Shown: one piece after another, positions 16,233 to 23,410 of the stretch
How positions within the stretch are numbered: position 1 is the stretch's first letter
Layout: every line of letters begins with the position of its first letter
Assembly (NCBI GenBank): GCA_051649365.1
Contig: JBOFGY010000127.1
Location: 1 to 23,545, forward strand
From: CAVTAE01 sp051649365
Lineage (GTDB): Bacteria; Deinococcota; Deinococci; Deinococcales; Trueperaceae
Reading direction: 5' to 3'
Length of the DNA: 23,545 nt
The notes under the pieces: model-generated
What the model saw: only the letters and a program-made list of their open reading frames with translations
Database searches by the model: none
Told to the model about the DNA's origin: nothing
Made by a program: the position numbers and the translations under genes

Positions 16233-17678
16233 ATGGACACGGCAAGCACGTTGAACCCTCAGCCACCTACGGTGACAGCTCAGTCTGTAACGGCCAAGGT
16301 GATTCTTTTTCAAGCACAGCGTGCTTTAGCCAAAGGTCACTATGATGAAGCGATGATTCATCTCGAGTCGGCGCAACCGTATGTTAATCCTATACAGCAA
16401 GCCGAACTTCAATTACATTTGGCTGCTGTCTATGCGCTTTACCGTCAACGGGGTTTAGAAGGTGCGTCGCTATGCCTTAGTGAGGCCCTGCAGACACAGC
16501 CGAGTATCGTACAAAATCCGCTCTATCAAGCCCTTATGTGGCAACTTGCTGCCTGCCGGGGTGAAACGCTCGCAAGCGTGCGTCAAGGGGTGGTGACCGC
16601 TTTGCACTCGGCGCAACCGCTTGCACAATTTCATGCTGCGACGGCCCTCATCGTCGCGGGTGGCTTTCGCCGTGCGACGCGCATTTTACGTTTGCTTACG
16701 GGTCTCCCCGAACACCTCGAGTGGCGACGCTGGTCACTGCTCGGTGAAGCGCACGCCAAACACGGTGATTGGCAGAGTGCGAGAGATTGCTTCGCGCGTT
16801 CGGTACAGCTTTGTCAAGGCACAGATTTGCAAGGAGAGCTTTTATCCCTTATTGAAGCGTTGCTTTACTTGTCTTTACCTGATGATGCACTGACACTTTT
16901 TGGAACTTTGCAACTTAGTGACGACCTGTTAGAAGATGACTTGCGTAGTCGCAAACGTTATTTGCAAGGTTTGACCGCGACGATGCTCGGGCAACGCCAC
17001 AAAGGGCTCGAGTATTTTTTAATGGCTTACAGTCAAGCGGTAGAAGCCAATCAACTCTCCTTCAATTTACTGTTTCAGTTGGCGCGTGCCTTTGCAAGCT
17101 GTGAGCAGTTCGAGCAGGCCGCGCATGTGTATGAAAGAGCTCTCGAGCATTGTAGTTCAGAGTTGCGTTCGGTTGTATTGCACGCTTACGGCGTAACCTT
17201 AGCCGAGCTTGGCAGGCTTAATCAAGCACGCACTACCCTCGAGACCGTTCTCGAAGATAACCACTATAGCCATCTCGACGCGGTCCGTGCAGATTTGGCA
17301 GAAATCTGTCTACAACTTCATGACATTGTACGTGCCTATGACCTTGCTACTGAAGCCTTATCAGGCTCAGAAAGTGCGGCGGCATGTTTATGTTTGGGGA
17401 AACTTGCACTCGAGTACTTCCGCAGTGACGAAGCTGTTGTATGGTTCGAGCGTGCTATCAGCGATGCCCACGAAGGTGACGATATTTGGATTGCGGCCCA
17501 TGTTCTTTTAGCGGACACGCTAGCTAAGCAGCAGTTTGCTATGCCCGAACGCATTCACGACAGTGCCAAAAAGGCCCTACGCTATTTGCCAAGTTACGAT
17601 GATTGGACGAGGGTGCTCGAGAGCTACATGACAAGGGTGCTCGAGCAGCTAGGTTCATCCGTACGATTAGTGAATTAA
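16233..17678 (+). CDS. Tetratricopeptide-repeat protein
   Basis: This 481-residue soluble protein has no signal peptide and no membrane segment. It is built of helix pairs typical of TPR repeats: AQRALAKGHYDEAMIHLESA (about 28-47), LLGEAHAKHGDWQSARDCFARSV, RYLQGLTATMLGQRHKGLEYF, LARAFASCEQFEQAAHVYERAL, YGVTLAELGRLNQARTTLETV and later pairs. Such proteins scaffold protein complexes; no partner can be named. It is monocistronic, with its own promoter and a downstream hairpin. It is the gene densest in CTCGAG (eight sites). All eight encode Leu-Glu, although other Leu and Glu codons in the gene are mostly not CTC and GAG. Confidence 0.85.
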   Translation: MDTASTLNPQPPTVTAQSVTAKVILFQAQRALAKGHYDEAMIHLESAQPYVNPIQQAELQLHLAAVYALYRQRGLEGASLCLSEALQTQPSIVQNPLYQALMWQLAACRGETLASVRQGVVTALHSAQPLAQFHAATALIVAGGFRRATRILRLLTGLPEHLEWRRWSLLGEAHAKHGDWQSARDCFARSVQLCQGTDLQGELLSLIEALLYLSLPDDALTLFGTLQLSDDLLEDDLRSRKRYLQGLTATMLGQRHKGLEYFLMAYSQAVEANQLSFNLLFQLARAFASCEQFEQAAHVYERALEHCSSELRSVVLHAYGVTLAELGRLNQARTTLETVLEDNHYSHLDAVRADLAEICLQLHDIVRAYDLATEALSGSESAAACLCLGKLALEYFRSDEAVVWFERAISDAHEGDDIWIAAHVLLADTLAKQQFAMPERIHDSAKKALRYLPSYDDWTRVLESYMTRVLEQLGSSVRLVN

Positions 17679-17730
17679 AAGCAAAAGGCTTAAGGCTTTT
17701 AGATAGTTTTAGTCTCGGCTTTCTGCTTTT
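17677..17730 (+). terminator. Hairpin after the TPR gene
   Basis: The arm 17677-17690 (AAAAGCAAAAGGCT) pairs with 17717-17730 over 14 positions, with one mismatch and two G-U pairs and a 26-nt loop. It is followed by a pyrimidine-rich stretch. It starts at the TPR stop codon and could serve both strands. Confidence 0.5.
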
Positions 17731-17741
17731 AGTCTTTCGTC

Positions 17742-17879
17742 TCACTCAGTGACAAGAAACACAACTTCATACCCTGCCTCACTCCAGGCAATAAAACCTC
17801 CGTCTACATTTCGTACGTCCTTGAAGCCGAGCCCTACGAGTGTTTTACTAGCCTCTGCTGAGCGTCTATAATCTGATTT
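17742..17879 (-). pseudogene. C-terminal remnant of a rhodanese gene
   Basis: The minus frame encodes the last 45 residues of a single-domain rhodanese: SDYRRSAEASKTLVGLGF followed by KDVRNVDGGFIAWSEAGYEV, then a TGA stop. The GFKDV-x-N-x-x-GGFIAW pattern is the rhodanese ending. The first half and the catalytic Cys loop are missing. Just upstream a GGAGG (17889-17893) precedes an ATA-AAA-ATC stretch with no start codon, as if an original gene lost its start and an internal segment. It lies downstream of the TauE-rhodanese pseudogene on the same strand, so it was probably the last gene of the sulfur operon. Confidence 0.7.
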
Positions 17880-17912
17880 TTATTTCTACCTCCAGCAACT
17901 TATGTATAGCAA

Positions 17913-19061
17913 CTAACTGGCTAATGTATTGTTGCCATCATTGCCTTCAACAACGGGCAACTGTGCTATCTGCTACGCCAGCATTCCACCACGAACAGCT
18001 CGAATATTTTTGTAGCTTGCCTGTCGCAAGGTTTTAAGAGCTAATCCTGAGCGTCTGCCGCTTCTACAAATGACGTAAACTTTTTTGTCTCGAGGAACTT
18101 CAGAGATACGCTGCTCGAGCTGACTAAGCGGAATATTTTTTGCAATTGCTACGTGACCCTCTCTAAATTCATCTATCTCGCGCACGTCAATCACGACAGA
18201 ATCGCCTTGCAATGTAGGCACCTCCCTGACACTGATGCTCTCTCTATTGCTGGTCAGGACGAGTAAAAGTGTAAAGCCGAAAATGATAGTAATTGCAATC
18301 GTTTCAAGGCCTAGCGCGTAACCAAGGATGCTCGGAATATTTTGATAAAGAATAAAAATTCCGAGTACAACAAGAACGACAGCGAAAAGTTTCCGTAGTA
18401 GTAGTTGCGGTAATTTCTGGCTAAGAAAACTGCCCACAATGCCTAAACTTACGAAGAGCGCGATTAAATTCCAATTGATGTGATAGTGACTTAGCACCTG
18501 GGCGTATTCGGAAAATCCTACAAGTGACTTCATAGCGATGATGAGCAGACTTGTTCCTACTGCAAGGCGCATGAATAGGCCACCAAGTAAGACAAGTGCA
18601 GGAATAATCAAAAAGCCACTTCCTACACCAACTAATCCTGTGATGATACCGACGGCTAAACCCTCGAGCAGAATCTGCCAGTAGGGATGATGTTTGGTTT
18701 TGTCTGGCCTTGGATCTCTGGCGCGCCACATAGTATAGGCGGCAGCAAGCATGATAAGTGCAAAAAGCAAGAGCTGCATTGCTCCTGTGAGCCCTTGGGA
18801 CAAATATGCTCCTAAATACGTACCTGCCACACCAGGAATGCCAAACCACAAAACGCTCTTCTAGTGAATCAATCTCTTGAAGGCATAAGTAACGCACCCA
18901 CTAAACTAATGCCACCAACAATCGCCAGGGACTCAGCAATGGCAAGTTTTTGTGGTTCTTGTACCAAGTAAACGAGCACAGGTACCGTCAGAATTGAGCC
19001 ACCCGAGCCGAGTAGCCCGAGGCTCAGTCCAATGATGACAGCCTAACCAAACGAAAATCAT
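17913..19061 (-). pseudogene. Broken TauE/SafE transporter fused to a rhodanese domain
   Basis: An intact reading frame exists only at 17973-18851. Translation in neighbouring frames recovers the whole gene. ATG at 19059-19061 has AAAGGA upstream and reads MIFVWLG. A frameshift near 19043 follows, then AVIIGLSLGLLGSGGSILTV and onward. A one-base loss occurs near 18888, then YAFKRLIH. An in-frame TAG (18861-18863) sits where Trp is expected before KSVLWFG. The TauE/SafE part gives about eight membrane helices (sulfur-oxyanion or sulfite exporter family). It runs on through an extra helix into a rhodanese domain with VICRSGRRSG. That domain stops at a TAG (17973-17975) exactly at the Trp of GGMLA-W. 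Read-through would give QIAQLPVVEG and end at 17913. Four lesions make a functional product unlikely. Confidence 0.85.
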
Positions 19062-19092
19062 GAATCATCCTTTAAGCGGGGATAGCAGCTTT

Positions 19093-20484
19093 TCATTGTT
19101 GTGCATAAGCGGTGTAGCTGCCTTCCAATTCCACAGCATTATAGCCAGCAGCACGCAAGGCACTTACGGCAACGGTTGCTCTTGCCCCGCTTTGGCAATG
19201 CGTAATGATCGTTTCACTTTTGGGAAGTTCATTTAAATTGTAGACCATACGCCCGACGTGAAGTTGTTTGGCCGTTTCGATGTGACCTCCTTCGTACTCG
19301 CTTGCCGTGCGAACATCGAGAATGAAAGGTTGCTCGAGTTTCTCAAAGTCTTCAAGTGAGACAGTCGGCACTGGCTCGAGTTTTAGATCCTCGAAGCTTG
19401 TTACATAGCCAACAACATGATCTATACCAACGAAAGAAAGCCTCGTGCGTAAACGATTTGCTTCTTTTTCGTTTTCTGCAAGTAAGACAATCGGGCGAGT
19501 ATCTCTTTCGGAGTCAAGAATATAAGAAGCGTAGGTGATAAATTTTTTGCCATCGGGGATGTGGAGCGAACCTCTGACTGAACCTTTAAGATAATCTGCG
19601 CGGTTCCTAGGGTCAACAAAAATAAACTGTTTGTTGATTCTGTCGGCAATATTGCTCACTTTGAATTTTTCGAGTTTAGGACGTTTGCCCAAAAGTGCAG
19701 GCCCTAGTTTGTTCTGGCGTTTCATTCTGCCAAAGTAGCTGGGGGCATCAGGTTGTCCCTCGAGTAATGTTTTTGTAAAGCCTCCAACATCATTGTTTTC
19801 AACGAATGGAACCCACCACGAGAAAAGTCTTTCGTAACCCACTGTCGTGCTGGCAACCGCGCCGAGCGATTTTCCGCAAGCACTGCCTGCACCGTGAGCG
19901 GGCCACACTTGCACGTAATCAGGAAGGCTTAAAAACTTGTTACGCAAGCTAGCAAAAAGTTGTTTCGCACCAGCAGAGCGAGTATCACTACCGCCCGCGG
20001 CTTCACTGAGGAGATCAGGGCGGCCAGTATCGCCCACGAACACAAAGTCACCTGTGAGATAGAAGCCTGGCTTATCGGCGGCACCATCGGTGACTAAGAA
20101 GGAAAGATGCTCAGGGGTGTGACCTGGCGTGTGAATTGCTTTCACGATGATATTGCCAATGTTGATTTCGCTATTATCGTAAAGTTTACTAGTTTGATAC
20201 GATAAAGGATCATCGAAGTTGTATTTCCAGTCTTTATCCCCTTCGTCTGAGAAATAAAGTTTTGCACCTGTTGTGGTAGCGAGTTCCTTCGAGCCTGAAA
20301 GAAAATCGGCGTGGATGTGCGTTTCTGTCACTGCAACGATCTTCATATTGTTGCGCCTTGCTTCGTCTAGATATGTTTGTACGTCACGCCAAGGGTCTAC
20401 CACGATAGCTTCACCCGTGATTTGACAACCAATGAAATAACTTCCTTGGGCTAAGTCTTCATCGTAAAATTGTTTGAATAGCAT
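19093..20484 (-). CDS. cstB: Persulfide dioxygenase-rhodanese fusion (CstB-like)
   Basis: This intact 463-residue cytosolic enzyme has a metallo-beta-lactamase domain (1-260) with the ETHE1/CstB iron site. The site includes H56-x-H58-x-D60 (ETHIHADF; F/Y after Asp is usual in CstB types), HTPGHTPEHLSF, LTGDFVFVGDTGRPDLL and WPAHGAGSACGKSLG. A first rhodanese fold (about 275-365) lacks Cys and is probably inactive. A second (about 370-463) has the active Cys430 in THCQSGARA. Such fusions oxidise glutathione or other low-molecular-weight persulfides to sulfite and thiosulfate. The gene is divergent from the CstR-like repressor. Its promoter contains the ATACCCC operator, so persulfide-induced expression is the clear inference. 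AAGGAAGAGGG (20491-20501) is the Shine-Dalgarno. Confidence 0.93.
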   Translation of the reverse strand: MLFKQFYDEDLAQGSYFIGCQITGEAIVVDPWRDVQTYLDEARRNNMKIVAVTETHIHADFLSGSKELATTTGAKLYFSDEGDKDWKYNFDDPLSYQTSKLYDNSEINIGNIIVKAIHTPGHTPEHLSFLVTDGAADKPGFYLTGDFVFVGDTGRPDLLSEAAGGSDTRSAGAKQLFASLRNKFLSLPDYVQVWPAHGAGSACGKSLGAVASTTVGYERLFSWWVPFVENNDVGGFTKTLLEGQPDAPSYFGRMKRQNKLGPALLGKRPKLEKFKVSNIADRINKQFIFVDPRNRADYLKGSVRGSLHIPDGKKFITYASYILDSERDTRPIVLLAENEKEANRLRTRLSFVGIDHVVGYVTSFEDLKLEPVPTVSLEDFEKLEQPFILDVRTASEYEGGHIETAKQLHVGRMVYNLNELPKSETIITHCQSGARATVAVSALRAAGYNAVELEGSYTAYAQQ

Positions 20485-20511
20485 AGATTGCCCTCTTCCT
20501 TCGTTGTAAAT

Positions 20512-20541
20512 ATCTTAATACCCCTAGGGGGTATATGTCAA
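20512..20541 (-). promoter_or_regulatory. cstB promoter with CsoR/CstR-type operator
   Basis: On the minus strand TTGACA (20536-20541) is followed after 18 bp by TAAGAT (20512-20517). The spacer is filled by the near-perfect palindrome ATACCCCCTAGGGGTAT (20518-20534). This matches the G/C-tract operators of CsoR-family repressors, and bound repressor would block RNA polymerase. Confidence 0.85.
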
Positions 20542-20627
20542 GTGCGAAAAATACTGTCCAGGACGAGAAGAATGGCAAGTTTTTGTAAATTACATTTTTT
20601 ATCGATATCTACACTTTAGGAGTATGC

Positions 20628-20633
20628 TAAACT
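20628..20633 (+). promoter_or_regulatory. -10 box TAAACT, probable leaderless start of cstR
   Basis: TAAACT ends six bases before the ATG at 20640. No Shine-Dalgarno and no convincing -35 are seen. No ATACCCC operator overlaps it, so the repressor may not repress itself directly. Confidence 0.4.
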
Positions 20634-20639
20634 CATAAC

Positions 20640-20927
20640 ATGTCTGCAAGCGCGACCCTTACCAAAAAGCAACACGATAAAGAAAAAGCTAAGATTCTTA
20701 ATCGCTTGAAAAGACTCGAGGGTCAAGTGCGTGGTTTACAAGCAATGGTCGAAGAAGAGCGTGATTGTCATGACATCTTAACGTTGTTGTCAGGTATTCG
20801 TAGTGCGTTGAACGCCACAGGTGATATTATATTAGTGACCTATTTACACGAGTGCCAGAGTGATTTGAAGAAGCGTAAAGTTGTTATTGAGGATGTTGTC
20901 GAAGCTGTTCGGTTAGCTCGAGGTTAA
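20640..20927 (+). CDS. cstR: CsoR-family repressor, CstR-like persulfide sensor
   Basis: This 95-residue DUF156 protein is an all-helical disc-shaped tetramer subunit. Family marks are RLKRLEGQVRGLQAMVEEERDC and the second helix DILTLLSGIRSALNATGDIIL. The two sensor cysteines, Cys43 and Cys72, have the 29-residue spacing of CsoR Cys36/Cys65. The Cu-ligand His four residues before the second Cys is replaced by Tyr68. That argues against copper sensing and for thiol/persulfide chemistry as in CstR. Context agrees: two operators flank it, at a persulfide dioxygenase and at YeeE. The copper or formaldehyde branch is a less likely alternative. The stop codon falls in a tandem TAACACTG pair (20925-20940). 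Confidence 0.9.
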   Translation: MSASATLTKKQHDKEKAKILNRLKRLEGQVRGLQAMVEEERDCHDILTLLSGIRSALNATGDIILVTYLHECQSDLKKRKVVIEDVVEAVRLARG

Positions 20928-20982
20928 CACTGTAACACTGTATCTGTTTTTTGAAACACATCAAGGTGCTTTTTAAGTGCTG

Positions 20983-21003
20983 TAGTATACCCCCTATGGG
21001 TAT
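20983..21003 (+). promoter_or_regulatory. Second CsoR/CstR-type operator overlapping the YeeE start codon
   Basis: ATACCCCCTATGGGTAT (20987-21003) is nearly identical to the operator in the cstB promoter. A -10-like TAGTAT (20983-20988) overlaps its left edge and lies seven bases before the ATG at 20996, which itself is inside the operator. This fits a leaderless, repressor-covered start. Confidence 0.8.
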
Positions 21004-21566
21004 ATTAGATTTCCTACGCCAACCTTGGTCCTGGTACATAGCAGGGCCCCTCATTGGTCTTGCGGTTCCTTTCCTTCTTCTACTCGGTAACTAAAGAGTT
21101 TGGTATTTCGTTTAATTTACGCCACGTTTGCGCCATGCTGCCTAGCAAGATAGCTTTCTTTAAGTACGATTGGTGCGAACGTGGTGGTTGGAACCTGATG
21201 TTTGCGGTTGAACTTCTGCTAGGAGGCTTTTTTGGTGGCTTTCTGTTGGCGAACCCTGAACCACTGCGTGTTGCTGCCAAAACTATCGCAGACCTTGCTG
21301 CTTTAGGTGTAACGGTAGATGGTGGTTTAGCACCAACAGCAGTTTTTAGCTGGGTAAATTTGTTTAGCTTACAAGGCTTTATCTTTATCATTCTGGGTGG
21401 TTTTTTGGTTGGCTTTGGTACAGCCTACGCAGGTGGTTGTACCTCAGGTCATGCCATCATGGGTTTAGCTGATTTACAACTCCTTTCATTCGTGGCGGTG
21501 ATTGGTTTCTTTACCGGTGGCTTAGTCGTGACCCATTTACTCTTCCTTTTATTGTTGAGGCTTTAG
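20996..21566 (+). pseudogene. YeeE/YedE sulfur transporter subunit 1, frameshifted
   Basis: The ATG at 20996 opens MGILDFLRQPWSWYIAGPLI and continues in frame for 32 codons to LLLLGN. An extra T (21092) then makes a TAA. The next frame continues without loss: KEFGISFNLRHVCAMLPSK, FFKYDW, LLGGFFGGFLL, and the conserved AGGCTSGHAIMGLADLQ pore motif with its Cys. It ends at TAG 21564-21566. The YeeE/YedE family carries thiosulfate or persulfide-type sulfur across the inner membrane. Length and motifs are those of a full small subunit apart from the single-base lesion. The reading frame open from 21054 starts out of phase and is not the real N-terminus. The operator over the start shows it belongs to the CstR regulon. 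Sequencing error cannot be excluded. Confidence 0.85.
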
Positions 21567-21568
21567 TT

Positions 21569-22024
21569 ATGACAACAATGACATCACCAACAAAAACAAG
21601 CAACTGGATTCTCTCTAATATCAAGTTTTTAATCGTAGGTGTTCATTTTGGCTTCGTTTTAACAAAGGCAGAGGTCGTATCTTGGTATCACATCCAAGAG
21701 ATGTTTCGTTTTCAGTCGTTTCATATGTATGGTGTAATTGGCTCAGCTATTGTGGTAGGGGCTATCTCTCTATAGCTTATCAAACGCTTTCACCTGAAAA
21801 CTATGAACGGTGAAACCATTAATACTAACCCCAAAGCACCAACCTATTTTCGCTACATTGCAGGTGGAACTATTTTTGGCTTGGGTTGGGCTTTAACGGG
21901 TGCCTGTCCTGGCCCTATTGCTACCTTGATTGGAAGTGGATTTAGTGTTTTCTTTGTTGTTTTGCTGAGTGCTGTGGTGGGAACGTGGGTGTATGGCTAC
22001 TTGCGCCCGAAACTACTCCACTAA
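21569..22024 (+). pseudogene. YeeE/YedE sulfur transporter subunit 2, interrupted by TAG
   Basis: The second YeeE-family gene starts three bases after the stop of the first. It encodes SNWILSNIKFLIVGVHFGFV, then FQSFHMYGVIGSAIVVGAISL. An in-frame TAG (21773-21775) follows, at the position where the family has Trp before LIKRF. The same frame continues intact through the Cys motif FGLGWALTGACPGP to GTWVYGYLRPKLLH and a TAA near 22024. Without the TAG it would be about 151 residues, normal for this half. The two YeeE halves normally work together, so both being broken suggests loss of uptake. A single G-to-A change or a sequencing error would explain it; no in-frame restart with a Shine-Dalgarno is evident before 21803. 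Confidence 0.82.
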
Positions 22025-22060
22025 CGCTATTTGGAAAAATGAGTTATTATGGGGTTGCTC

Positions 22061-22124
22061 ACTAGGATAAATAGCAACTAGGACAAATAGCAACTAGGAC
22101 AAATAGCAACTAGGACAAATAGCA
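22061..22124 (+). repeat. Four tandem 16-bp repeats
   Basis: The unit ACTAGGACAAATAGCA is repeated four times head to tail without spacers. Only the first copy differs, by one base (T for C at the eighth position). It lies in the 188-bp gap between the YeeE-2 pseudogene and the thioesterase gene. Confidence 0.95.
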
Positions 22125-22200
22125 AGTGTATATAACGTGTTCTGAGACTCTTGTGAATTGTGGGAGTTAATGACTTGCTGCGCTTTAATGTATTTTTTGT

Positions 22201-22206
22201 TAGCCT
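22201..22206 (+). promoter_or_regulatory. -10 box TAGCCT, probable leaderless start
   Basis: TAGCCT ends six bases before the ATG at 22213. There is no Shine-Dalgarno and no clear -35. Confidence 0.4.
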
Positions 22207-22212
22207 ATACGA

Positions 22213-22593
22213 ATGACTTATCGCACAGATATTCAAGTTCGTTTTAATGACACGGATGCTCTAAGGCATCTCAATAATACAGCTTATGCGCTTTATGCCG
22301 AACAAGCTAGAGTCAATTTTTTTCAATCACTCGGTATGAGTGAAGTCGCTTTGATTCTTGCACATATCTCGCTTGATTTTCGCAAGCAAGTAAAGTTTGG
22401 TGACACCGTATATGTAGAAACAACCGTAGAAAAAGTCGGCAACTCGAGCGTCACCCTCATTCAAAACGTTTTAGCCAATGATGTACTTGCCGTCGAGACA
22501 AAATCTGTTGTTGTGCTTTTTGACTACAAAGCACAACAACCCAAAACTATTCCAGAAGATTTAAGGCGTGGACTCGAGGCGTATCGAGGATGA
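22213..22593 (+). CDS. Hotdog-fold acyl-CoA thioesterase (4HBT/YbgC type)
   Basis: This 126-residue single hotdog domain is of the 4-hydroxybenzoyl-CoA thioesterase/YbgC family. The N-terminal RFNDTDALRHLNNTAYALYAEQAR holds the catalytic-type Asp (FNDTD) and the N-N-x-x-Y segment. The central helix is followed by the antiparallel sheet IAHISLDFRKQVKFGDTVYVET. Such enzymes hydrolyse short or medium acyl-CoAs as homo-oligomers in the cytosol; the natural substrate is not readable. Its TGA overlaps the ATG of the SDR gene (ATGA, 22590-22593), so the two genes were translationally coupled. Confidence 0.9.
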   Translation: MTYRTDIQVRFNDTDALRHLNNTAYALYAEQARVNFFQSLGMSEVALILAHISLDFRKQVKFGDTVYVETTVEKVGNSSVTLIQNVLANDVLAVETKSVVVLFDYKAQQPKTIPEDLRRGLEAYRG

Positions 22594-23410
22594 GAGCCGT
22601 TATCATCACAGGAGCATCAACGGGTATTGGTAAAGTCACAGCGCAGCATTTAAGTCAGAAGGGTTTTGACGTGTTTGCCTGTGTTCGCAAAGAGGCGGAC
22701 GCGCAGAGTTTACAACAAGAGATAAAAGTACACCCCTTGCTTTGGATGTAACAAACGAAGCACAGATTGAAACTGCCGTAAAAGAAGTGCAAAGTGTTCT
22801 GGGCGAAGCTGGTTTGTTCGAATTTGTCAATAATGCAGGCATTGTCGTGTCGGGGCCACTCGAGTTCTTGTCTTTGGCTGAACTTCGCAAACAGTTCGAG
22901 GTCCATCTTTTTGGTCAACTTGCTGTCACACAGGCGTTCTTGCCTTTACTACGCAAGGGTAGTGGGCGCGTTGTGATGATGAGTTCGGCGGCTGGCAAAC
23001 TTGCGCTGCCGATGATGGGAGCGTATGCGTCTTCTAAGTTTGCGCTCGAGGCGTTATCAGATAGTTTGCGTCGTGAGCTAAGCGAATGGGGGTTGCACGT
23101 TTCTATTATCGAACTAGGCTATATCAAAACGCCTATTCTTGATAAAGAAGCACAGTCATTCGCCGAGCAATTTGAGCGGCTGCCCCCTGAGGCAAGAGAA
23201 CGGTATGCGGCCCAAACAAAAGCTGTTTGTAGACAATGGGACAAAGGAGCAAAAACAAGTATTCCCCCAGAATACGTGGCCACTGCTGTGCAACACGCTC
23301 TGACTTCACCTATGCCAAGAGTGCGTTATACAGTTGGGCAAGATGCCTTGCTTGTATCGTTGTTAGCGAGGCTGGTGCCGTCTCGAGTCTTAGATTTTTT
23401 AGTTAAATGA
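22590..23410 (+). pseudogene. Short-chain dehydrogenase/reductase, one-base frameshift
   Basis: The gene starts at the ATG overlapping the thioesterase stop. It encodes a classical SDR: NAD(P)-binding TGASTGIG near residue 7, then VNNAG, MMSSAAG with the catalytic Ser, and YASSK with Tyr and Lys. The frame breaks at the A4 run 22724-22727. Frame one gives LQQEIK and then a premature TAA; the next frame resumes with STPLALDVTNEAQIET and is open to TGA 23408-23410. One missing A restores about 274 residues, the normal length. The open part from 22742 lacks the cofactor motif. It may be a true mutation or a homopolymer read error. The last bases touch the tip of an IS element. Confidence 0.85.

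Larger units (their letters stand above)
320..23387. repeat. Dispersed highly iterated palindrome CTCGAG
   Basis: The 6-bp palindrome CTCGAG was counted by eye about 58 times across the window. Examples start at 320, 2128, 2137, 3292, 7013, 7024, 11441, 11463, 11515, 17616 and 17640. About 5.7 would be expected in random sequence of equal base composition. All but one (11077) lie inside genes, on both coding strands. They occur in all three reading frames: in radA, 11441 reads as Ser-Arg, 11463 as Leu-Glu and 11515 as Thr-Arg-Val. A protein-level cause alone therefore cannot explain them. This resembles the HIP1 phenomenon of cyanobacteria, but with a different word. Its function is unknown. 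Confidence 0.9.

Noticed and set aside
17973..21775. TAG reassigned to Trp across the genome
   Set aside because: TAG is the normal stop of intact genes here (LptA-like, both M16 genes, galactose-oxidase-like), and TGG encodes Trp throughout, so wholesale recoding is unlikely.
22061..22124. CRISPR array
   Set aside because: The repeats are contiguous 16-bp units with no spacers and no cas genes nearby.
20923..22442. CTCGAG-free stretch over the YeeE genes as a sign of horizontal transfer
   Set aside because: A gap of nearly the same length (3322-4814) occurs around the RraA-like gene, so the absence is not distinctive.
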